41,164 bases of DNA from Nocardiopsis xinjiangensis YIM 90004 (GTDB taxonomy: Bacteria; Actinomycetota; Actinomycetes; Streptosporangiales; Streptosporangiaceae). The notes beneath the pieces were generated by a model. The model was given only the letters and a program-made list of their open reading frames with translations, was not told the origin of the DNA and ran no database searches. Below are positions 32,850 through 41,164 of the stretch, one piece after another. The position numbers and the translations under genes are program-made. How positions within the stretch are numbered: position 1 is the stretch's first letter; every line of letters starts with the position of its first letter. The stretch covers positions 43,817 to 84,980 of the forward strand of contig NZ_ANBE01000024.1 in assembly GCF_000341145.1 (NCBI RefSeq), written 5' to 3'.

Positions 32850-33911
32850 TCAGGCCTGGATGAACTCCTTGGCCACGACCTCGGCGATCTGCGCGGTGTT
32901 CAGGGCGGCGCCCTTGCGCAGGTTGTCACCGCACAGGAACAGGTCCAGCGACGTCGGGTCGTCGATCGACTGGCGGATGCGGCCGACCCAGGTCGGGTCG
33001 GTGCCCACGACGTCGGCCGGGGTCGGGAACTCGCCCTCGGCCGGGTCGTCCAGGACCTCGACACCCTCGGCGTTGGCCAGGAGCTTGCGCGCGTCCTCGG
33101 CCGGGACCTCGCCGTCGAAGGTGGCGTGGACGGTCAGCGCGTGGGTGGTGATGACCGGAACACGCACACAGGTGGCGGCCACACGCAGGTCCGGCAGGTC
33201 CAGGATCTTGCGGGACTCGTTGCGGACCTTCAGCTCCTCGGAGGAGTACCCGTCCTCCTTGAGCGAACCGGCCCACGGCACGACGTTGTAGGCCAGCGGG
33301 GCCGGGAACGGGCCCAGGTCCTCGACGGCGGCGCGCACGTCGCCGCCCTCGTTGCCGAGGTTCCGGTCGGCGGCCACGGCCGCCGTCTGCTCACGCAGGG
33401 TGTCGATGCCCTCCTGGCCGGAGCCGGAGGCGGCCTGGTAGGAGGAGACGACCAGGTCCTTGAGGCCGTAGGAACGGTGCAGGGCACCGATGGCCACGAT
33501 CATCGACAAGGTCGTGCAGTTGGGGTTGGCGATGATGCCGCGCGGCCGGTTGCGGACCTGGTCCGCGTTGACCTCGGGCACCACCAGCGGGACGTCGGGG
33601 TCCAGGCGGAAGGCGCCGGAGTTGTCGACGGCCACGGCGCCGCGGGCGGCGGCGACCGGGGCCCACTCCTTGGAGACCTCGTCGGGCACGTCGAACATGG
33701 CCACGTCGACGCCGTCGAAGACCTCGGGGGCCAGGGCCTGCACGGTGATGTCCTCACCGCGCACGCTCAGGACCTTGCCGGCGCTGCGCGGGGAGGCGAT
33801 CAAGCGGATCTCCCCCCACACGTTCGGGCGCTCGGTGAGGATGCCGCGCATGACGGAACCGACGGCGCCGGTCGCACCGACGACGGCGAGGGTGGGAAGA
33901 CGGTTGCTCAT
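32850..33911 (-). CDS. asd: Aspartate-semialdehyde dehydrogenase
   Basis: A 353-residue enzyme that reduces beta-aspartyl phosphate to aspartate semialdehyde with NADPH, the branch step towards lysine, diaminopimelate, threonine and methionine. It shows [12 protein letters not shown] at the N-terminus, the catalytic Cys in [10 protein letters not shown] (about residue 132), [11 protein letters not shown] and a late [20 protein letters not shown]. The ATG overlaps the lysC stop as ATGA, so the two are coupled. Length and motifs are normal. Confidence 0.97.
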   Translation of the reverse strand: MSNRLPTLAVVGATGAVGSVMRGILTERPNVWGEIRLIASPRSAGKVLSVRGEDITVQALAPEVFDGVDVAMFDVPDEVSKEWAPVAAARGAVAVDNSGAFRLDPDVPLVVPEVNADQVRNRPRGIIANPNCTTLSMIVAIGALHRSYGLKDLVVSSYQAASGSGQEGIDTLREQTAAVAADRNLGNEGGDVRAAVEDLGPFPAPLAYNVVPWAGSLKEDGYSSEELKVRNESRKILDLPDLRVAATCVRVPVITTHALTVHATFDGEVPAEDARKLLANAEGVEVLDDPAEGEFPTPADVVGTDPTWVGRIRQSIDDPTSLDLFLCGDNLRKGAALNTAQIAEVVAKEFIQA

Positions 33912-34429
33912 CGGCCGGTACCTCCGTAGACGACAGCCTCGACCTGGTCGGAGTCGAGCTGGAACTCACTGTGGGCGGCGCGCACAGCCGCGTCGATCTG
34001 GTCCTCCCCGACGATGACCGAGATGCGGATCTCGGAGGTGGAGATCATTTCGACGTTGGTGTCCGAGGCCGCGATCGCGTCGAAGAAGCGGGCGGTCACC
34101 CCCGGGTAGGAGCGCATACCGGCGCCGATCAGGGAGACCTTCCCGATCTGGTCGTCGTAGCGCAGGGAGTCGTAGCCGACCTTCTCCTGGACCTTCTTCA
34201 GCGCGGCGACCGCCTCCTTCCCGGCGTCCTTGGCGACCGTGAAGGAGATGTCGGTACGTGACGTGGAGACCGCCGAGACGTTCTGCACGATCATGTCGAT
34301 GTTGATCTCGGCGTCGGAGAGGGCCTTGAAGATCGTGGCGGCCTCACCGACCTTGTCGGGCACACCGACGACGGTGATCTTGGCTTCGCTCCGGTCGTGG
34401 GAGACCCCGGAGATGATCGGCTGTTCCAT
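33908..34429 (-). other. Internal start for the aspartokinase beta subunit (within lysC)
   Basis: An ATG at 34429 in the lysC frame is preceded by GAGGAAAG and GAAGG on the minus strand. It would give a 173-residue ACT-domain protein starting [18 protein letters not shown]. In Corynebacterium glutamicum an in-frame internal start yields a beta subunit of nearly the same length and start, forming alpha2beta2 kinase. By analogy, the same arrangement is likely here. Confidence 0.6.
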
Positions 34430-35179
34430 GCCTTCGCTTTCCTCGACTTCCGAAACGATCCAGGTTCCGGGCTTCTGGCTGAACGACGAACGGACGTGCA
34501 GCGGGATGTTGTACTGCCGCGCGTACTCGACGCAGCGCAAGTGCAGGATCTTGGTTCCGCTCGCGGCCATCTCCAGCATCTCCTCGTAGGAGAGCTGGGG
34601 GATCCTGCGGGCGGAAGGAACGACACGCGGGTCGGCGGTGAAGACACCGTCGACGTCACTGTAGATCTCGCAGGCGTCGGCGTTCAGGGCACCGGCGAGC
34701 GCGACGGCGGTCGTGTCGGAGCCGCCGCGGCCCAGCGAGGTGATGTCCTTGGTGTCCTGGGAGACGCCCTGGAAGCCGGCGACGATGCAGATCGCGCCCT
34801 CGCCCACGGCCTCTTGGATGCGGCCGGGCGTGACGTCGATGATCTTCGCGTTGCCGTGCAGCGAGGTGGTGATGACACCGGCCTGGGAGCCGGTGAAGGA
34901 GCGCGCCTCGTACCCGAGGTCCTCGATCGCCATCGCCACGACAGCCATGGACATGCGCTCACCCGCCGTCACGAGCATGTCGAGCTCGCGGGCCGGCGGC
35001 ATCGGGGAGACCTTCTCGGCAAGGTCCAGAAGTTCGTCGGTCGTGTCGCCCATGGCGGAGACGACGACCACGACGTCATGTCCCGCCTTTTTCTGAGCCA
35101 CGATCCTTTGGGCTACTCGCTTGATGGCTTCCGCGTCAGCCACGGAAGACCCACCGTACTTCTGCACGATTAGGGCCAC
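33908..35179 (-). CDS. lysC: Aspartate kinase
   Basis: A 423-residue aspartokinase, the first enzyme of the aspartate pathway. The kinase domain (1-250) has [22 protein letters not shown], and [16 protein letters not shown]. Two ACT domains (about 265-410) with [17 protein letters not shown] and [19 protein letters not shown] give lysine/threonine feedback control. The start is GTG 35179 with AGGAG eight bases upstream. An internal in-frame ATG at 34429 probably yields a separate beta subunit. It is co-transcribed with asd. Confidence 0.97.
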   Translation of the reverse strand: MALIVQKYGGSSVADAEAIKRVAQRIVAQKKAGHDVVVVVSAMGDTTDELLDLAEKVSPMPPARELDMLVTAGERMSMAVVAMAIEDLGYEARSFTGSQAGVITTSLHGNAKIIDVTPGRIQEAVGEGAICIVAGFQGVSQDTKDITSLGRGGSDTTAVALAGALNADACEIYSDVDGVFTADPRVVPSARRIPQLSYEEMLEMAASGTKILHLRCVEYARQYNIPLHVRSSFSQKPGTWIVSEVEESEGMEQPIISGVSHDRSEAKITVVGVPDKVGEAATIFKALSDAEINIDMIVQNVSAVSTSRTDISFTVAKDAGKEAVAALKKVQEKVGYDSLRYDDQIGKVSLIGAGMRSYPGVTARFFDAIAASDTNVEMISTSEIRISVIVGEDQIDAAVRAAHSEFQLDSDQVEAVVYGGTGR

Positions 35180-35223
35180 GATCGATGCTCCTGAGGAGTT
35201 GGGATCAAGACAATTAACAACGG

Positions 35224-35229
35224 AGTGTA
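35224..35229 (-). promoter_or_regulatory. Candidate -10 box of the lysC-asd operon
   Basis: TACACT on the minus strand at 35229-35224, about 45 bases before the lysC GTG. No good -35 box is visible. The 180-bp gap to recR holds no other gene or clear terminator. Confidence 0.35.
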
Positions 35230-35359
35230 GCCATTCTCGCCTCGCACACCGGCTCCGACCTGCGGTTCGATGGCGTGGCGACTTGACGCACCAGCGCTCG
35301 GACTTACCCGCTCGAACGGAAGTTACTCAGATTCAGTCCGCTTCATGGACAAATGTGAG

Positions 35360-35959
35360 CTAGAACTCCAAGCTCCGGCGGCCCTCGAACGCGCGGCCGA
35401 GCGTGACCTCGTCGGCGTACTCGAGATCGCCGCCGACGGGGAGCCCGCTGGCCAGGCGCGTGACTTTCAGCCCCATGGGTTTGACCAGCCGCGCCAAATA
35501 GGTCGCGGTGGCCTCCCCTTCCAGATTGGGGTCGGTCGCGAGGATGATCTCGGTGATCTGGCCGTCGGCCAGGCGCGACATGAGCTCCTTGACGCGCAGG
35601 TCGTCGGGGCCGACGCCCTCGATGGGGCTGATCGCGCCGCCCAGCACGTGGTAGCGGCCCCGGAACTCGCGGGTGCGCTCGATGGCGACGACATCCTTGG
35701 ACTCTTCGACGACGCAGACGACCGCGGGGTCACGGCGCGCGTCACGGCAGATACGGCACTGTTCCTCCTCGGCTACGTTGCCGCAGACCGAACAGAACCG
35801 CACCTTCTCCTTGACCTCGACAAGCGCATTGACGAGGCGTTTGACGTCCGCGTTCTCCGCGGACAGCAAGTGGAAGGCGATGCGCTGCGCGCTTTTCGGA
35901 CCGACGCCGGGCAACCGCCCGAGCTCGTCGATCAGAGACTGCACCGCGCCTTCGTACAT
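35360..35959 (-). CDS. recR: Recombination protein RecR
   Basis: A 199-residue RecR. The N-terminal helix-hairpin-helix is [20 protein letters not shown], the C4 zinc finger is [16 protein letters not shown] (about 57-72), and a Toprim domain (about 80-175) includes [19 protein letters not shown]. The Walker-B-like end is [15 protein letters not shown]. RecR forms a clamp that, with RecO, loads RecA at single-strand gaps. It lies 125 bases downstream of ybaB on the same strand, the usual bacterial order. Confidence 0.97.
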   Translation of the reverse strand: MYEGAVQSLIDELGRLPGVGPKSAQRIAFHLLSAENADVKRLVNALVEVKEKVRFCSVCGNVAEEEQCRICRDARRDPAVVCVVEESKDVVAIERTREFRGRYHVLGGAISPIEGVGPDDLRVKELMSRLADGQITEIILATDPNLEGEATATYLARLVKPMGLKVTRLASGLPVGGDLEYADEVTLGRAFEGRRSLEF

Positions 35960-35990
35960 CGCCTACCCGTTCATCGGACCGACTCGTCGG

Positions 35991-36016
35991 GGGCGGTCCA
36001 CGTTCCCTCACCGCCC
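35991..36016 (-). repeat. Inverted repeat between ybaB and recR
   Basis: GGGCGGT (35991-35997) and ACCGCCC (36010-36016) form a 7-bp stem with a 12-base loop, 32 bases upstream of the recR start. It may be a weak attenuator or a processing site in the ybaB-recR message. Confidence 0.35.
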
Positions 36017-36084
36017 ACGTTATCCGTGCCGACGACCCCTCGCGCACGAGGAGGCCGCCGTCACCGCCACGGGCGTGGTGGAGT

Positions 36085-36444
36085 TCACATACCGGGGAGG
36101 CCGCCGGGCATACCTCCGGGCATACCCCCGAGACCCTCGGTGAGCGGACCCATCTTCTCCTGCTGCATCCGCTCGACCTGTGCCTCGGCGTCGCGGATCG
36201 CGGCGAGCACGAGGTCGGCAACGGTCTGCGCCGACTCGTCGCTGTCGGAGGAGTCGACCGCCTTGGGGTCGATGGTGATGTCCTCGACCTGACCGCGGCC
36301 GCTCAGCTTGACCTTGACCAGGCCACCGCCGGAGCTGCCCTCGATCTCCGCCTCGTCCAGTGTCTTCTGCGCCTCGACGAGCTGCTGCTGCATCTGCTGG
36401 GCCTGCTGGAGCAGGGCCTGCATGTCCATTCCCTCAGGATTCAC
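36085..36444 (-). CDS. YbaB/EbfC family nucleoid-associated protein
   Basis: A 119-residue small DNA-binding protein of the YbaB/EbfC family. A long Gln-rich helix (MQALLQQAQQMQQQLVEAQK) is followed by a beta sheet with GGGLVKVKLSGRGQVEDITIDP and a C-terminal helix, ending in an unusual Gly/Met/Pro tail (GGMPGGMPGGLPGM). YbaB dimers bind DNA and are encoded with recR in most bacteria. GTG 36444 has GGGAGA six bases upstream; ATG 36429 is an alternative. Longer upstream frames are not domain-like. Confidence 0.93.
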   Translation of the reverse strand: MNPEGMDMQALLQQAQQMQQQLVEAQKTLDEAEIEGSSGGGLVKVKLSGRGQVEDITIDPKAVDSSDSDESAQTVADLVLAAIRDAEAQVERMQQEKMGPLTEGLGGMPGGMPGGLPGM

Positions 36445-36796
36445 GGCCGTCTCCCTCGCCGGCGCCCGCGGCGCCGGATGTCGCTGTGTCGCTGTTCCTG
36501 TGAGCGTAACCGCTCGGCTCCGACGCCGCCCCATGGCCGGTCGGCGCCCCGGGAGGGGTTCGGAAGGCACCCGCGGACGCGTGTGCAGAACCCTCCCTGG
36601 TCCGACAACGAACGAGTCCGCACGATCACTCCCCCTGTACCCCTCCGAATACCGAGAACGCCTGTGGCCCGTGCGGTACCGACCCACCGACAACGCCCCC
36701 CTAGGCACGACGGGGACCAAGAGTAGCGCTAACATCACTTTCGGTTGCAGATGTGTCTTGCGGGACACGACCGAGACGTCACGGGGGACCGATCAC
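36445..36796. other. Divergent intergenic region ybaB / methyltransferase
   Basis: No gene is convincing in this 352-bp stretch. TAACAT at 36730-36735 is a -10 candidate for the methyltransferase, with no good -35. GTGTC/GACAC arms at 36753-36768 could form a small hairpin in its leader. Confidence 0.35.
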
Positions 36797-37975
36797 GTGT
36801 TGACCGCCAGGGAACGCCATTCGGCGCTGATCGAGGCGATGGTCGCGGACGGCACACTTACCGACACCGGTCTCATCGAGGCCTTCCGTGCGGTTCCACG
36901 CCACTCCTTCATCCCCGACACCGGGGCCTCGACCGCCCGCGGGACCACACTCGATGCCGCCGGCAACCCCGAACGCTGGCTGGCCGCCGTCTACGCCGAC
37001 AACGCGATCATCACCCGTGTGGACGAGGGCGGGGTACCGCGCCAACGCGGTGACGAGGCCACGCCCCGCACCCCGGAGGCGGAGGCGGCCACCTCCTCCA
37101 GTTCCGCGCCCACCGTCCTGGCCCAGCTCCTGGGCCTGGCCGAGCTCACCGACGGCCTGCGCGTGCTGGAGATCGGCACCGGTACAGGGTGGAACACCGC
37201 CCTGCTCGCGCACCGGCTCGGCGACGGCGCCGTGGACTCGGTGGAGATCGATCCGCGCGTGGCCGACAACGCCCGTCAGGCGCTGTCGGAGGAGGGGCGT
37301 GCGCCCCGCATCATCGTGGCCGACGGCTACGCGGGCCGTCCCGAGGCCGCCCCCTACGACCGGATCACCTCCACCTGCGGGGTACGGACCCTGCCGCCGT
37401 CGTGGTTGGAGCAGGTCCGCACGGGCGGGATCATCGTGTGCCCGTGGGGTGCGTTGGAGGGTGCCGGGGTTCTGGCGCGGTTCGAGTGCCCGGGTGACGG
37501 AACGGCACGGGGGACCTTCCACGGGGGCGTGGGTTTCGTCCCCCTGCGCGTTCCCGGGCCGCAGGCGCCGCCGGTGCACGACAGCGGGCAGCAGCCGGAC
37601 GAGTACCGCCTGACCCAGGAGGACCCGATCGCACCGCTGATGTCGTTCCCGTCGGCGTTCGCTCTGTCGGTGATGGTGCCGGACTGGCGGGTGCGGCGCC
37701 GGTGGATCGGGACCGGGTCGGGGGTGTGGATCAACGACCGCGCCGACCAGTCCTGGGTGCGCGTGTACCCGTACGGGACTTCGTGGATGATCGAGCAGGG
37801 CGGGCCGCGCAGCATCTGGGACGAGTTCGAGGAGGCTCTGGCCACTTGGGCGGAGCTCTCCGATCCCCCTCCGGAACGGTTCGGGATCTCGGTGGGAGGC
37901 GACGGTACGCACCGGATCTGGCTGGATTCCCCCGAAGGGAGGTCCTGGCCGGTCGTCCCGGCCACCGGACCCTGA
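36797..37975 (+). CDS. PCMT-type SAM-dependent methyltransferase with C-terminal extension
   Basis: A 392-residue protein. Residues about 1-220 resemble protein-L-isoaspartate O-methyltransferase: FRAVPRHSFIP, the substrate-loop SSSSAPTVLAQLL, the SAM motif VLEIGTGTGWNTALLA (about 130-145), and a CGVRTLPPSWLEQVRTGG block. The second half (about 225-392) is an extra domain not found in repair-type PCMT (about 210 residues). This length and layout match actinobacterial enzymes tied to lanthipeptides (FxLD or OlvSA types) as well as stand-alone homologues. No lanthipeptide synthetase is in the window, so the substrate is unknown. GTG 36797 is chosen from GGGGGA upstream and the domain start. Confidence 0.8.
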   Translation: MLTARERHSALIEAMVADGTLTDTGLIEAFRAVPRHSFIPDTGASTARGTTLDAAGNPERWLAAVYADNAIITRVDEGGVPRQRGDEATPRTPEAEAATSSSSAPTVLAQLLGLAELTDGLRVLEIGTGTGWNTALLAHRLGDGAVDSVEIDPRVADNARQALSEEGRAPRIIVADGYAGRPEAAPYDRITSTCGVRTLPPSWLEQVRTGGIIVCPWGALEGAGVLARFECPGDGTARGTFHGGVGFVPLRVPGPQAPPVHDSGQQPDEYRLTQEDPIAPLMSFPSAFALSVMVPDWRVRRRWIGTGSGVWINDRADQSWVRVYPYGTSWMIEQGGPRSIWDEFEEALATWAELSDPPPERFGISVGGDGTHRIWLDSPEGRSWPVVPATGP

Positions 37976-38086
37976 GGCCGGCACCACCGGAGACGAGCGA
38001 CGGCCCCACTCCTGGTGAGGGCCGCCGGAAGAGGCCGTTCCCAGCAGATCGTCCTTGTTCTCGGCCATGGCCTCCCCTTCAAGGGC

Positions 38087-38101
38087 GAGACGGGGCGTCT
38101 C
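38087..38101. promoter_or_regulatory. Candidate TetR operator
   Basis: GAGACG and CGTCTC form perfect 6-bp arms around GGG, 76 bases before the TetR gene start. A second weaker symmetry (AAACG-TAT-CGTT, near 38143) lies closer to the gene. Either may be the autoregulatory site. Confidence 0.35.
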
Positions 38102-38176
38102 ACTCTTTCGGGCCCGGAGGGGAACTCAACCAAAACAAGACGAAACGTATCGTTCTTTTCTGGGTACCGTGAAGGC

Positions 38177-38791
38177 ATGACGGAGAACACCCCACCCGAC
38201 GGCGGACGGCGCGCACCCGACCCGAAGCGCCGCAGCGCGCGGGCCGAACGCGCGATCCTCGACGCCGCCTCCGAACTCATCGTCGAGGTCGGCTTCGCCC
38301 GGATGACCATGGAGGGCATCGCCGCCCGCGCCCGGGTCGGCAAACAGACCATCTACCGGTGGTGGCCCTCCAAGTCCGCCGTGATCCTGGACGTGTTCAC
38401 CCACCTGACCGGCGAGGGGGCCGGGGAACCCCTGCCCGACACCGGTGACCTCGCCGCCGACCTGAAGACCGTGCTGCGCGCCACCGTCGACGAGTTCAAC
38501 ATCCCCGCGATGGACCGGACCGCGCGCGCCTTCACCGCGGAGATCCAGCACGACACCGAGCTGGCCCGGCAGATCGGCGAACGCCTCGTGAGCCCCGGAA
38601 CCGAGGTGTACAAGGGACGGTTGCGCAGCGCGGTGGACGCGGGGCAGGTACGTTCCGACGCCGACCTCGAACTGGCCGTGGAGCTGCTCACCGGCCCGTT
38701 CCAGAAACGGTGGCTGCTGCGGACCGCGCCCCTGACCCACGCCTACGCCGACGACCTCGTCGACATGGTCATGTGTGCCCTGAGGCCCTGA
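38177..38791 (+). CDS. TetR family transcriptional regulator
   Basis: A 204-residue regulator. The N-terminal helix-turn-helix (about 20-66) reads AERAILDAASELIVEVGF then MTMEGIAARARVGKQTIYRWWPSK (given as helix and recognition parts). The C-terminal half is a TetR_C-type ligand domain with QIGERLVSPGTEVYKGRLRSA. The IYRWWPSK ending is typical of a large actinobacterial TetR group. TACCGT at 38165-38170, six bases before the ATG, suggests a leaderless transcript. It sits alone between the methyltransferase and dnaX, so its target is not evident. Confidence 0.87.
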   Translation: MTENTPPDGGRRAPDPKRRSARAERAILDAASELIVEVGFARMTMEGIAARARVGKQTIYRWWPSKSAVILDVFTHLTGEGAGEPLPDTGDLAADLKTVLRATVDEFNIPAMDRTARAFTAEIQHDTELARQIGERLVSPGTEVYKGRLRSAVDAGQVRSDADLELAVELLTGPFQKRWLLRTAPLTHAYADDLVDMVMCALRP

Positions 38792-38809
38792 CCGGGAATC
38801 GGCGGTCAG
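38788..38809. terminator. Hairpin spanning the two convergent stop codons of TetR and dnaX
   Basis: CTGACCG (38788-38794) and CGGTCAG (38803-38809) form a 7-bp stem with an 8-base loop. Each arm contains one stop codon: TetR at 38789 and dnaX at 38806 on the other strand. Confidence 0.45.
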
Positions 38810-41034
38810 CCCTGGGGCGGCTCGTGTTCGAATTCGTCGATGAGCTTGCCGCCGAGCTCGCTCTCGATGAGCGCCGCACCCGAGGTGCCCGAACCGCCGG
38901 AGGCGGCCCCAGCGGGTGAGCCCTCGGCCGGGCCGGAGCGTTCGGCTTCCCTCGGCTGGGGCCGCCGCTCCTGCGGTGCGCTGCGCTGCGGATCGGCCGG
39001 GCCAGGGCCCGGCTCGGGCGGCGGGGCCGCCGAGGCGTCCTCGAACGGGTCCGGCGGCGGTTCCTCCAACCCGGTGACGATCTTGTCCGGCGGCGGCCCC
39101 GACGGGGCCTGCGCCTCGGGCGGCCCCTGAGGCGCGGGTTCGGGTGCCGGCGGTTCCGGTGCACGCACGGGCTCGGGCGCCGCCGAAGCAGGGGCGGGAT
39201 CACCCCATCCCGCGGGCTCGGGCGCCGCCGGAGCAGGGGCAGGAGCGCCCCATCCCGCGGGCTCGGCCGGGCGCGGCGGTTCCGGTGCACGCGCGGGGGC
39301 ACCGCCACCGCCGCCCTGGCCGCCCGCGGCGACCCGGACCTCGACACCCAGGACCTCCTGGATCGCCGCCGAAACCACCTGGTCACTGCCGCTGTTGCTG
39401 AAGCCCTTCGCCTCGTTGGGACGCGAGAAACCGAGGAGCACGGTGTTGCCCTCGATCCCCACCGGACCGACGTCACTACCGGTGAGCACCATCCAGGTGA
39501 ACCGGCGCCGGTTCTTGACCGCCTCCAGGATCTGGTGCCAGGAGCCCTGGATCCGGCCGAGGTCGACCGCGCCCTCGCCGGAGGACGGGGCCTGGGCGGC
39601 GTGCTGCGGTGCGGCCTGTTGCGGTTGCGGCGCGGTGGCCGGCGCGCTGTCGGACCAACCCGCGGGCTCGGCGGGCCCCTGCGGGCGCTCGGCCTGCGGC
39701 TGCGGGCTTTCGGGAGCCGCCTGCTGGGGCTGCGGGGCCGGTGCCGGGGACTGCGGAGCCGCCTGCTGGGGCTGCGGAGCCGGTGCCGGGCCCCGGGGAG
39801 GCTCGGCGGGTGCCTGCGGTGCGGGACGGGTCGGGGACGCGGCGGGCTGCTGCGGCGGGGCGGCCGCAGCACCGGAGGACACACGGCGCTCCATCTGCTC
39901 CAACCGGGCCAGGAGTGCGGTGGGGTCGGAGTCGGTCGCGGGCAACAGCACACGCGAGCACATCAGTTCCAGCATGAGCCGGGGCGCGGTCGCCCCGCGC
40001 ATCTCCGTCAGCCCCTGGTTGAGGACGTCGGCGGCGCGGGTGAGCTCGGCCGGCCCCATGCGCGAAGCCTGGCGCTGCATCTGCTCGACGGCCTCGGACG
40101 CGACGTTGACCAGGCCCTTGTCGAGGGCGTCGGGCACGGCCGCCAGGACCACCAGGTCGCGGAAGCGTTCGAGCAGGTCGGTGGCGAAACGGCGCGGATC
40201 GTGGCCGCCCTCGACCACCCGGTCGATCAGCCCGAAGACCGCGGCACCGTCACGGCCGCCGAGCGCGTCGACCATCTCGCCCAACAGACTGGAATCGGTG
40301 TAACCGAGCAGGCCCACCGCACCCTCGCGTGTGATGCCCTCGTCACCGGATCCGGCGATGAGCTGGTCCAGCACCGAAAGACTGTCGCGCGCCGAGCCCG
40401 CGCCCGCGCGCACGACCAGGGGCAGCGCGGCCTGCTCGTAGTGGATGCCCTCCTCCTGGAGGAGGTCCTCCATGAGTTCCTTGAGGGTCGTCGGCGGGAT
40501 CAGCCGGAACGGGTAGTGGTGCGTGCGCGACCGGATCGTCCCGATGACCTTCTCGGGTTCGGTCGTGGCGAAGACGAACTTCAGGTGCGGCGGGGGCTCC
40601 TCGACGAGTTTGAGCAGCGCGTTGAAACCCTCGCGGGTCACCATGTGCGCCTCGTCGATGACGTAGATCTTGTAGCGCGAGTTCACCGGCGCGAAGAACG
40701 CCCGTTCCCGCAGGTCGCGGGCGTCGTCGACGCCACCGTGCGAGGCGGCGTCGATCTCGATGACGTCGAGGCTGCCGCCGCCGTCGGGCCCCAGGGCCAC
40801 ACAGGACCCGCACGTACCGCACGGGTCGGGGGTGGGCCCCTCTTCGCAGTTGAGCGACCGGGCCAGGATGCGCGCGCTCGTGGTCTTGCCACAGCCTCGT
40901 GGGCCGCTGAAGAGGTAGGCGTGGTTGATGCGTCCGCTGCGCAGCGCCTGCCGCAGCGGATCCGTCACGTGCTCCTGCCCGCGTACCTCGCCGAACGTCG
41001 CCGGACGGTATTTGCGGTACAGCGCGATGCTCAC
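38806..41034 (-). CDS. dnaX: DNA polymerase III subunit gamma/tau
   Basis: A 742-residue clamp-loader subunit. The AAA+ core (about 1-370) has Walker A SGPRGCGKTTSARIL, a zinc module with four Cys in CEEGPTPDPCGTCGSC, Walker B VIDEAHMVT, and the sensor region KFVFATTEPEKVIGTIRSR. The clamp-loader collar follows, then a long Pro/Ala/Gln-rich tail (about 380-742) interrupted by a conserved-looking block near 490-575 (GRIQGSWHQILEAVKNRRRF). The tail contains repeated GWG-PAPA-AAPEP units. It loads the sliding clamp and links polymerases in the replisome. Start is GTG 41034. Confidence 0.97.
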   Translation of the reverse strand: MSIALYRKYRPATFGEVRGQEHVTDPLRQALRSGRINHAYLFSGPRGCGKTTSARILARSLNCEEGPTPDPCGTCGSCVALGPDGGGSLDVIEIDAASHGGVDDARDLRERAFFAPVNSRYKIYVIDEAHMVTREGFNALLKLVEEPPPHLKFVFATTEPEKVIGTIRSRTHHYPFRLIPPTTLKELMEDLLQEEGIHYEQAALPLVVRAGAGSARDSLSVLDQLIAGSGDEGITREGAVGLLGYTDSSLLGEMVDALGGRDGAAVFGLIDRVVEGGHDPRRFATDLLERFRDLVVLAAVPDALDKGLVNVASEAVEQMQRQASRMGPAELTRAADVLNQGLTEMRGATAPRLMLELMCSRVLLPATDSDPTALLARLEQMERRVSSGAAAAPPQQPAASPTRPAPQAPAEPPRGPAPAPQPQQAAPQSPAPAPQPQQAAPESPQPQAERPQGPAEPAGWSDSAPATAPQPQQAAPQHAAQAPSSGEGAVDLGRIQGSWHQILEAVKNRRRFTWMVLTGSDVGPVGIEGNTVLLGFSRPNEAKGFSNSGSDQVVSAAIQEVLGVEVRVAAGGQGGGGGAPARAPEPPRPAEPAGWGAPAPAPAAPEPAGWGDPAPASAAPEPVRAPEPPAPEPAPQGPPEAQAPSGPPPDKIVTGLEEPPPDPFEDASAAPPPEPGPGPADPQRSAPQERRPQPREAERSGPAEGSPAGAASGGSGTSGAALIESELGGKLIDEFEHEPPQG

Positions 41035-41147
41035 GGTGCGATCACTCCCCTGGTCCCTGCCACGGGTCCATTCAACCCGCTACCACCGACAGCTCGGGCC
41101 GGGTCGTGGGAAACCGGGAGGGGGACGGCTGGGACTCCCAGAGACAG

Positions 41148-41164
41148 AAAAGGCCCCCCCGCGC
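41148..41164 (-). terminator. Possible 3' half of a terminator cut by the window edge
   Basis: Read leftward, the window begins GCGCGGGGGGGCC followed by TTTT. This looks like the second arm of a G/C hairpin plus a short U run, ending a gene or RNA outside the window on the minus strand. In many bacteria the SRP RNA gene (ffs) lies upstream of dnaX, but none of it is visible here. Confidence 0.3.

Noticed and set aside
36779..38068. 429-codon minus-strand ORF opposite the methyltransferase
   Set aside because: It is almost wholly antisense to a gene with clear domains; only its first few codons look peptide-like, which is noted as a weak finding.
38177..38791. TetR and methyltransferase genes as a recent island inserted between dnaX and ybaB
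   Set aside because: Base composition and codon use match the neighbours, and no repeats or integrase flank them; separation of dnaX from ybaB-recR is common in actinobacteria.
41035..41164. SRP RNA (ffs) gene upstream of dnaX
   Set aside because: The conserved SRP RNA loop sequence is absent from the visible 130 bases; only a possible terminator arm is seen.

Overview
The window is a 41 kb piece of a high-GC chromosome with strong G/C third-position bias. GTG starts are common, several genes look leaderless (a TANNNT-type -10 six or seven bases before the start codon), and genes often overlap by ATGA or GTGA. Together with the dnaX, ybaB-recR and lysC-asd genes, GntR/TetR/PadR regulators and a canonical parS site, this points to an actinomycete. 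A Nocardiopsis-like member of the Streptosporangiales is my guess, from sequence style only. The parS site suggests the replication-origin side of the chromosome. I see no insertion sequence, prophage, CRISPR array, tRNA or rRNA.

Left part (1-10.1 kb): a 5'-truncated ornithine cyclodeaminase-family gene; a PadR - ABC ATPase - FtsX-type permease operon read leftward behind a three-part palindromic operator; then an L-carnitine use locus. The locus has a BCCT transporter (leftward) and a divergent group of an XRE-TetR fusion regulator, a BKACE (dehydrocarnitine-cleavage) enzyme, a carnitine dehydrogenase-like enzyme and a hotdog thioesterase. Together these would take up carnitine and convert it to glycine betaine.

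Middle part (10.1-24.3 kb): a small XRE-like protein, a PP2C-like phosphatase, an L,D-transpeptidase, a DUF418 membrane protein, dihydroxyacetone kinase subunits dhaL and dhaK (no dhaM) and a DMT-family membrane protein. Next comes the most interesting segment: a membrane-anchored, aspartate-rich exported protein, a sensor kinase, an OmpR-type regulator, a DUF4956 membrane protein and a VTC-domain (polyphosphate polymerase-like) protein. Two near-identical promoter blocks head the two transcription units, each with the same 65-base distance from motif to start codon. A perfect parS overlaps the VTC stop codon. A CopB-type copper ATPase with a CsoR-like operator and a PAP2 phosphatase follow.

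Right part (24.9-41.2 kb): a GntR/FCD regulator and a pdhA-pdhB-pdhC operon whose promoter holds a perfect 21-bp palindrome; a DUF952-cupin fusion; small membrane proteins; a gene apparently broken by one extra G in a G6 run; a GntR/UTRA regulator; then the housekeeping genes asd, lysC, recR, ybaB and dnaX (all leftward), interrupted by a PCMT-type methyltransferase and a TetR regulator on the plus strand. Strong hairpins separate most convergent or consecutive units.
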